Of a DNA stretch of 64,000 bases, positions 1-9,077 are shown in pieces; position 1 is the stretch's first letter, and the number at the start of each line of letters is the position of its first letter. The notes beneath the pieces were generated by a model. The model saw only the letters and a list, made by a program, of their open reading frames with translations, was not told the origin of the DNA and did not search any database. The position numbers were made by a program, and so were the translations under genes. Source of the stretch: an uncultured Eggerthella sp. (GTDB taxonomy: Bacteria; Actinomycetota; Coriobacteriia; Coriobacteriales; Eggerthellaceae); contig CALLDI010000005.1 in assembly GCA_937998355.1 (NCBI GenBank), positions 1-64,000 on the forward strand. The letters are read 5' to 3'.

Positions 1-2
1 AA

Positions 3-602
3 AATAGAATATCGGAGCCTCTCGTAGACGATTTCTCGTTTGTAGCAGAGGGAATTGCCAAAGCAGCGTCCGCATATTTTGAAGATCGGCCTTTTGCCTA
101 TTTCGGACACAGCATGGGAGCCTCCCTTGCCCACGAAGCAGCTCGAATCGCAGCGCTGGATAAATTGCATGGCCCTTCGCATCTGATAGTATCAAGCCGA
201 GAAGCTCCTTCGAGCATCAGAGAGGCTCACGTCCACCTCTATGACGATGCTGAATTTAGGGAAGAATTGCTTCGCGTAGGCGGAGTATCTCCCGAGGTGC
301 TCGAGATAGATGAACTCTGCGATATATTTTTGCCGATCATCCGGAATGACTACAAGCTGATAGAAGAGTACGTTCCTGCGGAAAACTATGAGATGGGCAT
401 CGACTGCCCTGTTACGGCTTTCTTAGGGAAGGACGATCCGGAAGCTCTGGAGAACGAAATGAAGGATTGGGCGAACGTTACGACAGGCCTCTTCAAGATA
501 AGGCATTTCCAAGGAGGGCATTTTTACTTCATGGACGATGCTTCCCAAGTCGCCACTGCTCTAATCGAAACGCTGTATGACAGCAGACAATCCAACGTTT
601 AA
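3..602 (+). CDS. Type II thioesterase (GrsT-like), 5' end cut by window
   Basis: The reading frame is open from base 3, so the start lies outside the window. The visible part has the nucleophile elbow GHSMG near 109-120, an EPLVDDF-type segment before it, and a late Asp (FLGKDDPEA) followed by a GGHFYFM segment that would supply the catalytic His. This is the layout of type II thioesterases, alpha/beta hydrolases that clear misprimed carrier proteins in nonribosomal peptide or polyketide assembly lines. Family members are about 240 residues; some 200 are seen here. It converges on the ABC transporter operon with only nine bases between stop codons. An NRPS/PKS cluster to the left is inferred from the family, not seen. 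Confidence 0.8.
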   Translation, partial: NRISEPLVDDFSFVAEGIAKAASAYFEDRPFAYFGHSMGASLAHEAARIAALDKLHGPSHLIVSSREAPSSIREAHVHLYDDAEFREELLRVGGVSPEVLEIDELCDIFLPIIRNDYKLIEEYVPAENYEMGIDCPVTAFLGKDDPEALENEMKDWANVTTGLFKIRHFQGGHFYFMDDASQVATALIETLYDSRQSNV

Positions 603-611
603 ATCGCCGCA

Positions 612-2093
612 CTAACCCTCGAAAGGCACGGCGATTTCCTCCTCGCAGGTGTAGCGCGCCACTCTTTCCGCATGGGTGACAACGACAAGCGCCAAGCCCT
701 CGTCTCGTTTCAGCTGGTTCAACGTATCGAGGATGTCCTTTTGGGTGGTGGGGTCGAGAGCGGAAGTCGATTCGTCGCAAACAAGCACCTTGGGCTCATG
801 GGCGAGAGCCCGGGCGATGGCAACGCGCTGGGCCTGTCCACCCGAAAGCGAGCGGGGGTACTGGCGTTTGATCTCGTCGGGCAAACGCACCAAGGCCAAA
901 AGCTCCGAGACCCGCTTCCTCACCTCTTTCCTCGACCAGCGAGAATGCACCCGCCTGACAGCGCGAGAAAGCTGGGTGTCCACGCAAAGCGCAGGATTGA
1001 GGCTTGTCGCGGGATCCTGCGGCACCATCTGCACGGCGGCAAGCTCGGTTTGCGACCGATCCTTGAACGAGCGCGCGAGAACATGCATATCCCCATCGCC
1101 CAAATCGAGCGCCACAGAACCTCTTTCCGCAGGGCGCTCTCCCGTGATGGCCCTGACAATCGTACTCTTGCCCGACCCCGAAGGCCCGAAAAGGGAAAGC
1201 CCCCGGCCATGATTGATCGAAAACGCGGCATTCCTCGTTGCAACCTTGCCGTCGGGCGTCACGACATCGAAGCTTGATGCCGAAAACACAGGGACACCGG
1301 CGGATGGATCCATTTCATCACTGGGTCGCCGTTCAAGCCGCTGGGCGTCAACGAGCTTGCGGGCGTAATCGGTTTCAGGGTTGTTCATCAGCTCGGAATG
1401 TGAAACCGTTTCGAGAACGCGGCCCTCTTTGAGGACGGTGACAGATTCGGCGAACTTGCCGGCCACATCAAGGTCGTGGGTAATGGCGACGACGCTCATT
1501 CCCGATTCGGAGCAGATTCCCTTGATGGTGGCCACGACCTCATCGGCGGCGGCTCCGTCGAGGCCAGCGGTGGGCTCGTCGAGTATAAGCACGCGAGGTT
1601 TCGACGCGATGGCCTTGGCGATGGCCACACGTCGACGCTGCCCTCCGGAAAGCGAGCGCGGCCTCCGGTCGAGCAGCCCTTTGACACCCGAGAGGCCCAC
1701 CCTGCCAAGCAAGCCGAGCGCGTCCTCGTCGTCCATCGGGACGGATTCTGACAGCAGCGCGCGCACCGTCATGTGGGGCGTGAGCGAGAGAGCGGGATCC
1801 TGCGACAGCCACGATACCGTTTCCGCCCGGTAGCGCCTCAGCGATAAGCCTTTGAGAGAAAGCACGTCCGCCCCGCCGACGAAGATAGTTCCGGCCTCGT
1901 GGACGAGGCCGCTGCGGATGCGTCCCATGAGCGCAAGGGCGAGCGTGGTTTTGCCCGACCCCGATTCCCCGACGAGGGCGCGGTTTTCTCCAGCCAAAAT
2001 CTCTATCGACAGATCGTCGATAACGCGTTTGCCCTCGAGAGTTGCAATCGAAAGGCCCGCTATCTCGACAATCGCATCCGCTCCGTTCGTCAC
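612..2093 (-). CDS. Fused double ATP-binding subunit of peptide/nickel ABC importer (DppD-DppF type)
   Basis: This 493-residue protein carries two complete ABC ATPase domains. The first has Walker A GESGSGKTT at about 42-50, signature LSGGQ at 148-152 and Walker B LILDEP at 168-173. The second has GPSGSGKST at about 303-311, a second LSGGQ and a VLVCDES Walker B. Most Dpp/Opp/Nik systems use two separate ATPases, so the fusion is a variant that guarantees a heterodimer-like pair. The GTG start overlaps the permease stop (GTGA) and follows an AAGGAG site. It is the last gene of a four-gene operon and powers uptake of the ligand bound by the lipoprotein at 3884-5476. Confidence 0.93.
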   Translation of the reverse strand: MTNGADAIVEIAGLSIATLEGKRVIDDLSIEILAGENRALVGESGSGKTTLALALMGRIRSGLVHEAGTIFVGGADVLSLKGLSLRRYRAETVSWLSQDPALSLTPHMTVRALLSESVPMDDEDALGLLGRVGLSGVKGLLDRRPRSLSGGQRRRVAIAKAIASKPRVLILDEPTAGLDGAAADEVVATIKGICSESGMSVVAITHDLDVAGKFAESVTVLKEGRVLETVSHSELMNNPETDYARKLVDAQRLERRPSDEMDPSAGVPVFSASSFDVVTPDGKVATRNAAFSINHGRGLSLFGPSGSGKSTIVRAITGERPAERGSVALDLGDGDMHVLARSFKDRSQTELAAVQMVPQDPATSLNPALCVDTQLSRAVRRVHSRWSRKEVRKRVSELLALVRLPDEIKRQYPRSLSGGQAQRVAIARALAHEPKVLVCDESTSALDPTTQKDILDTLNQLKRDEGLALVVVTHAERVARYTCEEEIAVPFEG

Positions 2094-2905
2094 AGGTTGC
2101 TCCTTTTCCCTATTCGATCAAGCAGAAGATTGCCCGATATGGTGATGCAAGCAATCGCGATAGTGGGAGCAAGCGCAGCCCACGGATTCAAGCCGATGCC
2201 CGTGACACCTGTCTGTATCATGGTTCCCCAGTCGGAACCCGTTCCGAGGGGATCGAATCCGAGAAAAGCAGCCGTTGCAACGAGATAGACGGAGTTGATG
2301 AACCTCATGCCCACCGTGGTCGCCAAGGGAACCGCCAAGTTCGGAAGCACTTCGCGCACAGCCGTCTTCGCCGCCGAATCGCCGGAAAGACGCGCCGCCG
2401 CCACATAAGGCGATGCGGCCACGGGACGAACGAGCGAGCGCGTGTACCGGGCTATATAGGGTGCCGACACCGCCGTGGTCACCACGATCATCGTCCCCAC
2501 TCCCGAACCAAGCCCGAACACAAGAACCATGACCACGAGTATCGAAGGAATGACCAACAGCAGATCAAGCAGGTACGACAACACGTGAGCAAACCTGCCC
2601 TTCGCACTCACGGCGAACCCGAGAGCCACGCCCACGGCAGCGGCGACGGCGGTGGAAACAGCGGCGACGACGATAAGGTGCGCGCCGCCATGCATGAGGC
2701 GCGCCAAAACATCGCGACCAAGCCCGTCGGTGCCCAAAGGATGCTCGACGCTCGAAGGCATGAACGCGGCCCCCACGGTACTTGTCCCGTCTGCCGGGGA
2801 AAGCGATCCGGCGAGCGCAAGAGCGAGAAAAGCGACGAAGAAGACGAGAAGCACAAGATCGGGCCAAGAGAGCAGCTTCTCGCTAACGCTATGCTTCGAT
2901 CTCAC
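2090..2905 (-). CDS. ABC importer permease, DppC type
   Basis: This is an inner-membrane permease with the binding-protein-dependent transport fold: a hydrophobic segment near the N-terminus, a periplasmic loop with HPLGTDGLGRDVLAR (the hallmark of DppC/OppC/NikC), then four or five hydrophobic segments with the EAA-loop region AARLSGDSAAKTAVREVLPN. I start it at GTG 2905, because AAGGAGG lies eight bases upstream; a longer ATG start at 2950 would overlap the previous gene more and lacks that site. The start overlaps the end of the DppB-type gene, so the two are translationally coupled and act together in one membrane channel. Confidence 0.9.
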   Translation of the reverse strand: MRSKHSVSEKLLSWPDLVLLVFFVAFLALALAGSLSPADGTSTVGAAFMPSSVEHPLGTDGLGRDVLARLMHGGAHLIVVAAVSTAVAAAVGVALGFAVSAKGRFAHVLSYLLDLLLVIPSILVVMVLVFGLGSGVGTMIVVTTAVSAPYIARYTRSLVRPVAASPYVAAARLSGDSAAKTAVREVLPNLAVPLATTVGMRFINSVYLVATAAFLGFDPLGTGSDWGTMIQTGVTGIGLNPWAALAPTIAIACITISGNLLLDRIGKRSNL

Positions 2906-3866
2906 GGGACCGCCTCCTTCCCAACCCGTCGGCAATCCAGAAAGCCGCAAGCGACACCGCTATGACAACCGCCGAGCAAGCCATGAGCAAATCGGGCTCG
3001 CGGTTGAGCACGGCGTTGACAAGAAGCGTGCCCAAGCCGGGAAAGCTGAAAAGGGATTCAATGATGACCGTGCCGCCAATAAGATAAGGTACGACCGAAG
3101 CCGCCGACTGCGCAACGGGGGCGACGATTCCGGGCAAGAGGTTTTTGACGATCACCCTTCTTTCCGGCAGACCAGAAAGTCGAGCCGATTCGACATGAAG
3201 CGTTTGGTTCTCCCGCTCGACCACGGCGCGCACCGGACGCACAAGAGTGCAAGCCCCGATGAGGGATATGGCGACGATGGGGAGCACCATGATGATGGGC
3301 TTGTCGAACATCGAGCCACTCCCAACGGGAAGAAGCGATACGGCGGGAAACCACCCGAGCTGCGTCGCGAACACCAAGATGAGAAAGAATCCGACAACGA
3401 ACTCGGGTGTTCCCACAACAGCAAGCGCAAGCGTACTCACAATCTTGTCTGCCGCCTTGCCGCCATGAAGACCCGCGAAAATGCCACCAGCCGTGCCGAC
3501 CACAATCACCAAAACAAGCGAGATCGCAAAAATCACTCCAGTTCGCGCAAGAGGGCCGACCATAGCGTCGGCTACGGGTAATCCCGACGCAAGAACGGTT
3601 CCAAAGTCGCCCTGCAGCGCATGAGTGCACCAGAGAACGAAACGATAGAGTACCGGCTTGTTGAGGCCGTATTGCTGCGTAAGTTCGGCCACGCGCTCGG
3701 GAGTCGCCTGTAATCCGAGACGCTGCGTGGCGGCATCGCCGGGCAGCGTCTCAAGGGCGAGGAACACGAGCAGGCATGTGAAGATCAGCGAAATCGCGAA
3801 GAGGAAAATACGGGAGAGTATCCGCAGTGCGCGGTGCTCTCCCGTGCGGTTGGCGTTCGGTGACAT
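2889..3866 (-). CDS. ABC importer permease, DppB type
   Basis: A 325-residue permease with an N-terminal membrane segment (ILSRIFLFAISLIFTCLLVF), the DppB/OppB-type region DAATQRLGLQATPERVAELTQ, and about five further membrane segments. The cytoplasmic EAA-like loop is HVESARLSGLPERRVIVKNLLP. It pairs with the DppC-type subunit. ATG 3866 is preceded by GGACGAAGGG and lies 17 bases after the stop of the binding-protein gene, so this is operon gene two of four. What is transported cannot be read from the permease. Confidence 0.9.
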   Translation of the reverse strand: MSPNANRTGEHRALRILSRIFLFAISLIFTCLLVFLALETLPGDAATQRLGLQATPERVAELTQQYGLNKPVLYRFVLWCTHALQGDFGTVLASGLPVADAMVGPLARTGVIFAISLVLVIVVGTAGGIFAGLHGGKAADKIVSTLALAVVGTPEFVVGFFLILVFATQLGWFPAVSLLPVGSGSMFDKPIIMVLPIVAISLIGACTLVRPVRAVVERENQTLHVESARLSGLPERRVIVKNLLPGIVAPVAQSAASVVPYLIGGTVIIESLFSFPGLGTLLVNAVLNREPDLLMACSAVVIAVSLAAFWIADGLGRRRSREIEA

Positions 3867-3883
3867 GCCCTTCGTCCGATTCG

Positions 3884-5476
3884 CTAAGCGGAGAGGGTTG
3901 CCTTGGCGAACAGGGGCACCGAGAGCGTGATGTCTATGCCGTCAAGGCCGTCCACCTGCCCACTCAGATCGGCGCAGTATCCCCAAACGATATCGCCGCC
4001 CTCGGCCCAGAGACGCTCCTGTGCTTGGTTGAGGAGTTCCGCCCGGTCGGCCTCATCCACTGCCGAGGTTGCTTGGGCCAAGAGGGAATCGTACTCGTCA
4101 TCCTTCCACTGGCTGAAGTTGTACGGCGAGCTGCCACCGGTGTACATGACGGCCGAAGCGATATACGGGCGATTGATGAGATAGGTTGCGAAAATCTGCG
4201 CTCCGTAGATGTTGTTCATGTCGGAGAACAGCGTTGTCGGATCGATCTTCTTCACCGATACCGTGATGCCCGCCTTCTCCAGCTGGGCTTTGAGCATCTC
4301 CGCAGAATCGTTGACGCCGGTGGTGGTTTCGGCGGTCGTGATCTCGAGCTCGGTCACGCCCTTTTCTTCGAGCACCTTCTTGGCGGTGTCGAAGTCGTAA
4401 GCACGCTGTTCGAGGGAATCATTGTAGCCCGGCATACCCTGGCCAAGCACATCATTGCCAACCACACCCGCAGAGCGGAAGACGGTGTCGTTCATGGTCT
4501 GGCGGTCGACGATAAGCTTGAGGGCCTCGCGTACCTCGGGATCATCGAAAGGCGCGGCGGACGCGTTGAGGCAGAAGCGGAAAGAACTCGAATTCTCGAT
4601 GCCGCCGTTCAAAACGTTGAAGCCGGACTGGCCTTCGAGCGTGGCCGCGTTCGTCGTCGAGATTTGGTGGGCGAAGTCGACCTCGCCGCTGGTGAGCGCC
4701 GTGTACCTCGTCTCGGGATCGGTGATGGGGACGATCTCAACCGTGTCGATGGCCGGAGCGCCTCCCCAGTAATCGGCGTTCTTCTCAAGCACGGCTCCAG
4801 TGTCGGGAGAGAAGGAAACGAGCTTGAAGGGCCCGCTGCCGATGTCGCCAGAGAAATCGTCGCCGGCGCTGCCCGCCGGGAACACGAAGGTGACGGCGGA
4901 AACGACCTCGTCCCAGAAGGTGGCTTGCGGCGAGAGAAGCTGGAGCGTGAACGTGCGCTCGTCCACAACCGAGCTGCCCTCCCAATCGACGTTCGCGTAG
5001 AACGACGAGTACATGGGCGAGGTGCCGGCGTACTGGAGGCTGTAGAGCGCATCTTCAGCCGTGACGGTCTCGCCGTCATGATACTTCACACCGTCCTTAA
5101 GGGTGACGGTCCAAGCGCTCGCATCCTCGTTGGGTTCGATGCTTTCGGCAAGCGAGTTCTCCACCACGCCGTTGTGCAGGAGGATGAGCGAGTCGTACAC
5201 GTTGAGCGCAATCGCCAACGGAAGAAGCGTGCTGAAGGTGGCTGGATCCAACGTGTCCGTCGAGCTGCCCATCATGGCAACCCGCAACGTCTTGGGCGTC
5301 TCATCCGACTGAGAAGCGCCCTCGCCGGAATCACTGGTGCCCGACGAGCAGCCAGCAAGCAGCGACCCCGTGCCCATGGCGATGGCGAAGCCTCCCATCA
5401 GCTTCACGCAGTCACGGCGAGAAAGAACCCCTTTCCCCAGCATTGTTTCATCTTGTGACATATCCGCTCCAATCAT
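3884..5476 (-). CDS. Extracellular solute-binding lipoprotein of peptide/nickel ABC importer
   Basis: A 530-residue SBP family 5 protein. The N-terminus has a twin-arginine motif (SRRDCVKL, about 19-26), a hydrophobic stretch and a lipobox LLAGC with Cys43, so it is probably a Tat-exported lipoprotein anchored outside the membrane. An acidic/Ser linker follows, then family features such as TLDPATFSTLLPLA, YHDGETVTAEDALYSL and a later GSGPFKLVSF. It is the first gene of the operon. Ligands in this family include oligopeptides, nickel chelates and opine-type metallophores. The thioesterase next door makes a peptide-derived metallophore an attractive but unproven ligand. ATG 5461 (MSQDE) is an alternative start. 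Confidence 0.9.
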   Translation of the reverse strand: MIGADMSQDETMLGKGVLSRRDCVKLMGGFAIAMGTGSLLAGCSSGTSDSGEGASQSDETPKTLRVAMMGSSTDTLDPATFSTLLPLAIALNVYDSLILLHNGVVENSLAESIEPNEDASAWTVTLKDGVKYHDGETVTAEDALYSLQYAGTSPMYSSFYANVDWEGSSVVDERTFTLQLLSPQATFWDEVVSAVTFVFPAGSAGDDFSGDIGSGPFKLVSFSPDTGAVLEKNADYWGGAPAIDTVEIVPITDPETRYTALTSGEVDFAHQISTTNAATLEGQSGFNVLNGGIENSSSFRFCLNASAAPFDDPEVREALKLIVDRQTMNDTVFRSAGVVGNDVLGQGMPGYNDSLEQRAYDFDTAKKVLEEKGVTELEITTAETTTGVNDSAEMLKAQLEKAGITVSVKKIDPTTLFSDMNNIYGAQIFATYLINRPYIASAVMYTGGSSPYNFSQWKDDEYDSLLAQATSAVDEADRAELLNQAQERLWAEGGDIVWGYCADLSGQVDGLDGIDITLSVPLFAKATLSA

Positions 5477-5992
5477 TTTTCATTTCATTCTGCACGTCAG
5501 CATCTATTCCCTTACATTTAGATAGACACTGTCCAATTAAGGCAAAGACATTATAAGGATAAAAGGTTCCTATGTCTAACTTTTTTGTTGGTGGCTTTCG
5601 ATTGAAACCTGCACAACCGTTCTTTTAAAGCCGTGTTTTACAAACCAGTTTTAGTTTGATTAACAGAAAAACTGGTTTGATACCTGGCTCGGCAATATGT
5701 CGTAAGCGGGTAGTAGAGGAGTGTATTTGAAGCGACGAAGGGGGTCTCCTGATATCCTCAGAATCAAATCGGTCTCTCCAGCCCACTAGCTTCCTGCACG
5801 CGCTTTTTTGCTTGCAGGTGGCAAAGATTTTTTAGCCATGTGGTTAGAAAGGCACGCTTTGCAAATAGCTTGCGATTGCGCCCCCTTCTTTTTCTGATGG
5901 AGACAGTGAAAAGCATGTATCCCGGGAGCAATTCGGTTTGAGAGCAAAACAACGCAGGTGCCAAAAGGAGGTTGGCTTGAGGGAGTTCGACC
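5477..5992. other. Noncoding stretch with inverted repeat
   Basis: This stretch of about 515 bases has no convincing gene. It is clearly more AT-rich than its flanks. Its main structure is the 12-bp inverted repeat described separately at 5641-5679. The minus-strand side must hold the promoter of the ABC importer operon; I could not single out a reliable -10/-35 pair. Confidence 0.6.
5641..5679. promoter_or_regulatory. Perfect 12-bp inverted repeat, candidate operator
   Basis: The arms CAAACCAGTTTT (5641-5652) and AAAACTGGTTTG (5668-5679) are perfect reverse complements with a 15-base spacer. It sits about 165 bases upstream of the importer operon start and 315 bases before the HTH gene on the other strand. 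No T-run follows either arm, so an operator fits better than a terminator. Confidence 0.5.
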
Positions 5993-6550
5993 TTGAAGAT
6001 TAAATCCCCCAGGGCTTATTGCGCTGGCAGCGCCAACCGAGGTAGGTGCCCAGCCGTGAAGGAGGATGCCATTACTCAAAAAGTAACGGAGTGTTGCTAT
6101 CGACTAAGAGACCGCCTCTTCAAGAAGACGATGGGGAAAGCTTATGGCACTCCAGCGTCAATCGAACACGATAGCAGCGGGTCAGAAAGAGAGACAGCAC
6201 CATTTTCTCTGCTTTCTGCGAAGTACGTCTTGAAGCTCGGCATTTCAAAAAGCGAGTTCTGCAGACGTACTTTGCTGTCGGAGAAAACTTACGAGCGAAT
6301 CAAATATGGTCAACTTGCAGATCGTCCTAAACCAGAAACAGTGATGCAATTTTGCGTAGGCCTCGGACTCTCTTTGGAAGAATCCGAGAATCTTTTCAAT
6401 GCGGCGGGTTATTACCTTGGAGGGTGTAAGCTTCATGAGGCATACAGAGAGTTGCTGTCCATGAACGACAGCCTAACCATCTACGAGTGCAACGATGTTT
6501 TGCGTCATTTGGAGTTGCCTTTATTGGCAAGATGGATAGAGATTTCTTAG
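5993..6550 (+). CDS. HTH-domain protein, possibly an N-terminally lost fragment
   Basis: The C-terminal 130 residues look like an XRE-type helix-turn-helix module: LGISKSEFCRRTLLSEKTYERIKYGQ, followed by a segment ending GLSLEESENLFNAAGY and a tail LTIYECNDVL. In many actinobacterial and clostridial proteins this module sits at the C-terminus of a longer protein. The TTG start at 5993 gives about 60 unconvincing leading residues; ATG 6131 (MGKAYG) is another choice. Its end runs into the fragment of a different gene family at 6544, so it is probably part of a rearranged remnant region. Confidence 0.45.
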   Translation: MKIKSPRAYCAGSANRGRCPAVKEDAITQKVTECCYRLRDRLFKKTMGKAYGTPASIEHDSSGSERETAPFSLLSAKYVLKLGISKSEFCRRTLLSEKTYERIKYGQLADRPKPETVMQFCVGLGLSLEESENLFNAAGYYLGGCKLHEAYRELLSMNDSLTIYECNDVLRHLELPLLARWIEIS

Positions 6551-7023
6551 AAAGAGCACGCCCCATACCCCATAATGAAAAGAATTACAACGCAGAAGGC
6601 GTGCATGCGCAATTTGACTTTGTGCTTGGGTCGGGCTACGACGGTGAGGTAAAGGGCGCTTCTCCTGAGTATGGTATCGAGGTGACCCGAGATAGCGTGC
6701 GTGTGAGTGATCACATGCGCAAAGCGGATATGGCATTTTCGTCTCAGGGACGAACGACCTTTGAGCTTGCGAGCATGGGAGTGCCCACCATAGTGATGGC
6801 TCAGAATGAGCGGGAGCAGCTGCACCGATTCGCGCAGATGGACAACGGTTTTATCAACCTGGGTCTGGGATCCGAGGTTTCCGACGAAGATATTCTTTCA
6901 ACGTTTGAGTGGCTTGCCGGAGCCGTATCTATCCGCAAGGAGATGCGCAAGCTCATGTTGGACAACGATCTCAAGTCTGGGATCAACAAGGTAAAGAGGA
7001 TAATCCTAGGAGAGACGCTATGA
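6544..7023 (+). pseudogene. C-terminal remnant of an SpsG/PseG-like nonulosonate-pathway protein
   Basis: The translated sequence contains IPHNEKNYNAEG, then a GT-B-fold C-terminal half with HMRKADMAFSSQGRTTFELA and GVPTIVMAQNERE. These match the C-terminal domain of SpsG/PseG-like UDP-sugar hydrolases, which in related clusters is fused behind a CMP-nonulosonate cytidylyltransferase. The N-terminal half is missing: upstream of about 6544 the frame enters the HTH gene in another frame. The stop overlaps the start of the NeuB-like gene (ATGA, 7020-7023), so the original operon order is preserved. Confidence 0.7.
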
Positions 7024-8110
7024 GCAAGCTTGTGGACAGGATCAAAAGTGGCGAATTCACGCTCATCGCCGAGATAGGCGTGAACTACTATGATACTGCG
7101 GTGCAGCGTGGTATCTCGAACATGGATGCGACCAAGCTTATGTGTCGCGAGGCGGCCGATGCTGGCATCCACGCTGTGAAGTTCCAGACATATAAGGCCG
7201 AGACCTTGGCTGCTGCTGAGTCCCCCTCGTATTGGGACACGAGGGAGGAGCCCATCACCAGCCAACGCGAGTTATTCAAGAAGTTCGATTCCTTTGGGGA
7301 GACCGAGTATCGCGAGATTGCGGAGTACTGCGAAAAGATTGGCATTGACTTTTGCTCCACCGCCTTTGACTTTTGCTCCACCGCCTTTGACTTTGCGAGT
7401 GCCGACTATCTCGAGTTCATGATGGACGTTTACAAGGTATCTTCGAGCGATCTGACTAATCACCCCTTTATCGAGTACCAGGCGAAGAAGGGAAAGCAGA
7501 TGATTGTGTCTGTGGGGGCTGCCGAGCTCGATGAGATGCGGGCGGCAGTAGAGGTCATCAGGCGCGTGAATGACCAGCCACTTGTGCTATGCCATTGTGT
7601 GTTGGAATATCCCACGCCCTACCCGGATGCAAAGCTTGCGGCGCATCACCTCGCTTAGTAAGGAATTCCCTGATCTCATAATTGGATACTCCGACCATTG
7701 CGGGCCGGACATATGTGCAGACGTGATCAAAAGCGCTTATGCGTTGGGAGCACATGTGGTCGAAAAGCACTTCACGCTGGATAAGACATTGCCCGGTAAA
7801 CAATCATTATCATGCCATGGATCCAGATGATGCGAGGAAGACAATCGAGGGCGTGGCATTTGTTGAGACACTGCTAGGAAGTCCCGAGCTGGGATTCTCC
7901 GAAACTGAAGCAGCGGCGAGATTGAATGCAAGACGCTCGATCGTGTCGGCGGTGAATATTCCAGCCGGAGCCGTGATCACACGCGAGATGCTGACCTTCA
8001 AGCGGCCTGGCACTGGCATATCTCCGCAGGATATCGATAAAGCAATCGGTCGGATGGCGGGTGTAAATATCCCCGAGGATACGACGATTGATGAGAGCAT
8101 GCTGAAATGA
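7020..8110 (+). pseudogene. NeuB-like N-acetylneuraminate/legionaminate synthase, broken by two frameshifts
   Basis: The family condenses phosphoenolpyruvate with an N-acetylated sugar to make a nine-carbon sialic-acid-type sugar. Three consecutive frames give one protein: TLIAEIGVNYYDTAV and VKFQTYKAETLA in frame one; SLSKEFPDLIIGYSDH and VVEKHFTLDKTLPG in frame two after a shift near 7630-7640; HYHAMDPDDARKTIEG and the C-terminal SAF (antifreeze-like) domain with SIVSAVNIPAGAVITREML in frame three after a shift near 7795-7803. A 21-base unit is also duplicated in tandem around 7350-7391, repeating residues FCSTAFD. The gene cannot make a full-length enzyme as read. Confidence 0.85.
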
Positions 8111-8277
8111 GTGCACTGTCTACTTCTTGCGTAGCTAACATTGTCAGGGCTTTTCCTGAATCGAAATCACTTACGAATTCTGCTGAAGAGCATGATGCGA
8201 GCACGGTTAAAACGACCATAATCGCAATGGTGACGCTGCCGATGCAGGCTCCACGCACTCTCTCGCTCTTTGTTTAG
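8107..8277 (+). CDS. Small ORF behind NeuB remnant, doubtful
   Basis: A 56-residue frame starts at ATG 8107, overlapping the final stop of the NeuB-like pseudogene in ATGA fashion. That is typical of coupled genes in this operon style. The product has no recognisable domain and a single weak hydrophobic stretch. It may be the remnant start of a further nonulosonate-cluster gene cut off by the mobile element. Confidence 0.25.
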   Translation: MSALSTSCVANIVRAFPESKSLTNSAEEHDASTVKTTIIAMVTLPMQAPRTLSLFV

Positions 8278-8404
8278 CCTGATATGAACTCCTACATGAA
8301 CCTGAACGCAGCGCGAATAAGGAATCTCGTGAAGGCTCCCGTTGCCTTAATCAGTATCTTCATAGTCGAATCCTTCCATCCAGCTTTCTTCTTCGCTGAT
8401 CTGG

Positions 8405-9067
8405 CTATTCCCAATGACCGCCTACGACCTTTGTCTCGTAATGCCCCTCTGCAGGATGATTGGTGGTGTTGTACCCGGAAACGGTTTGCCGCACTTCGCT
8501 GTGGTGACCGGAACCCTCGCCAGCCATCATGTGTGCCTTTGCGTGCGTTGACGTGTTGCCGGTGATGTCATGTCCGCAGACATTGCAGATCGAGACTTCC
8601 CTGGCGGAGTAGATCGGCACTTGTTCCGTCCAAGCCGCTCGATCCTCAACCCAAACCTGTTGCGTATCCTCCACCCAGTGCTTAGAGGGTGCAGAGTCAG
8701 AGGGGCTTCCGCTGCTTGCCGAGGCAGGGGCGTTAGAGTCGCTGTCTGTCAGCCGTTGAATGTCCTGTCGAGGGACTTGGCTTTGGCCGGCCGCAGTTGA
8801 CGCAGTCTCGGGGTTGGCGGAGGCTGCCTCGGAGCTTTCGACGTTCTTCTGCTCCAGCACATCTGCTTCGACTTCGCCATCGAGATTGACATCTGCAACA
8901 ATTTCCTCCGCTATCTGTTCGCTGAGAACTGCATCCGTAAGCTCGATCCCGTCATCGCTTTCCGTCGAGCAGCTCACTGCAGCTAGCATGACTGCGATGA
9001 GCGCTGTCAGCACTATCGCGGCGAGAATGGCCGTCCTTTTCTTCTGGGTCGTGGTCATGGTCTTCAT
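8405..9067 (-). CDS. Lipoprotein with C-terminal zinc-finger-like Cys/His module
   Basis: A 220-residue protein with a Lys/Arg start, one hydrophobic segment (AILAAIVLTALIAVMLAAVSC) and a lipobox-like AVSC, then a long Ala/Ser/Glu-rich linker. The C-terminus has CNVCGHDITGNTSTHAKAHM followed by GSGHHSE, a CxxC plus His arrangement that could bind zinc. It is flanked by repeated aromatic stretches of the type VWVEDRAAWTEQVPIY and HYETKVVGGHWE. Lipoproteins of this build occur in mobile elements of Gram-positive gut bacteria; their role is unknown. The ATG has AGGAG eight bases upstream. It is the last gene of the mobilization operon. Confidence 0.75.
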   Translation of the reverse strand: MKTMTTTQKKRTAILAAIVLTALIAVMLAAVSCSTESDDGIELTDAVLSEQIAEEIVADVNLDGEVEADVLEQKNVESSEAASANPETASTAAGQSQVPRQDIQRLTDSDSNAPASASSGSPSDSAPSKHWVEDTQQVWVEDRAAWTEQVPIYSAREVSICNVCGHDITGNTSTHAKAHMMAGEGSGHHSEVRQTVSGYNTTNHPAEGHYETKVVGGHWE

Positions 9068-9077
9068 GTATGTACTC

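Noticed and set aside
7350..7391. The 21-base duplication as a functional repeat
   Set aside because: It repeats a conserved motif of NeuB within a gene already broken by two frameshifts; decay is the simpler reading.
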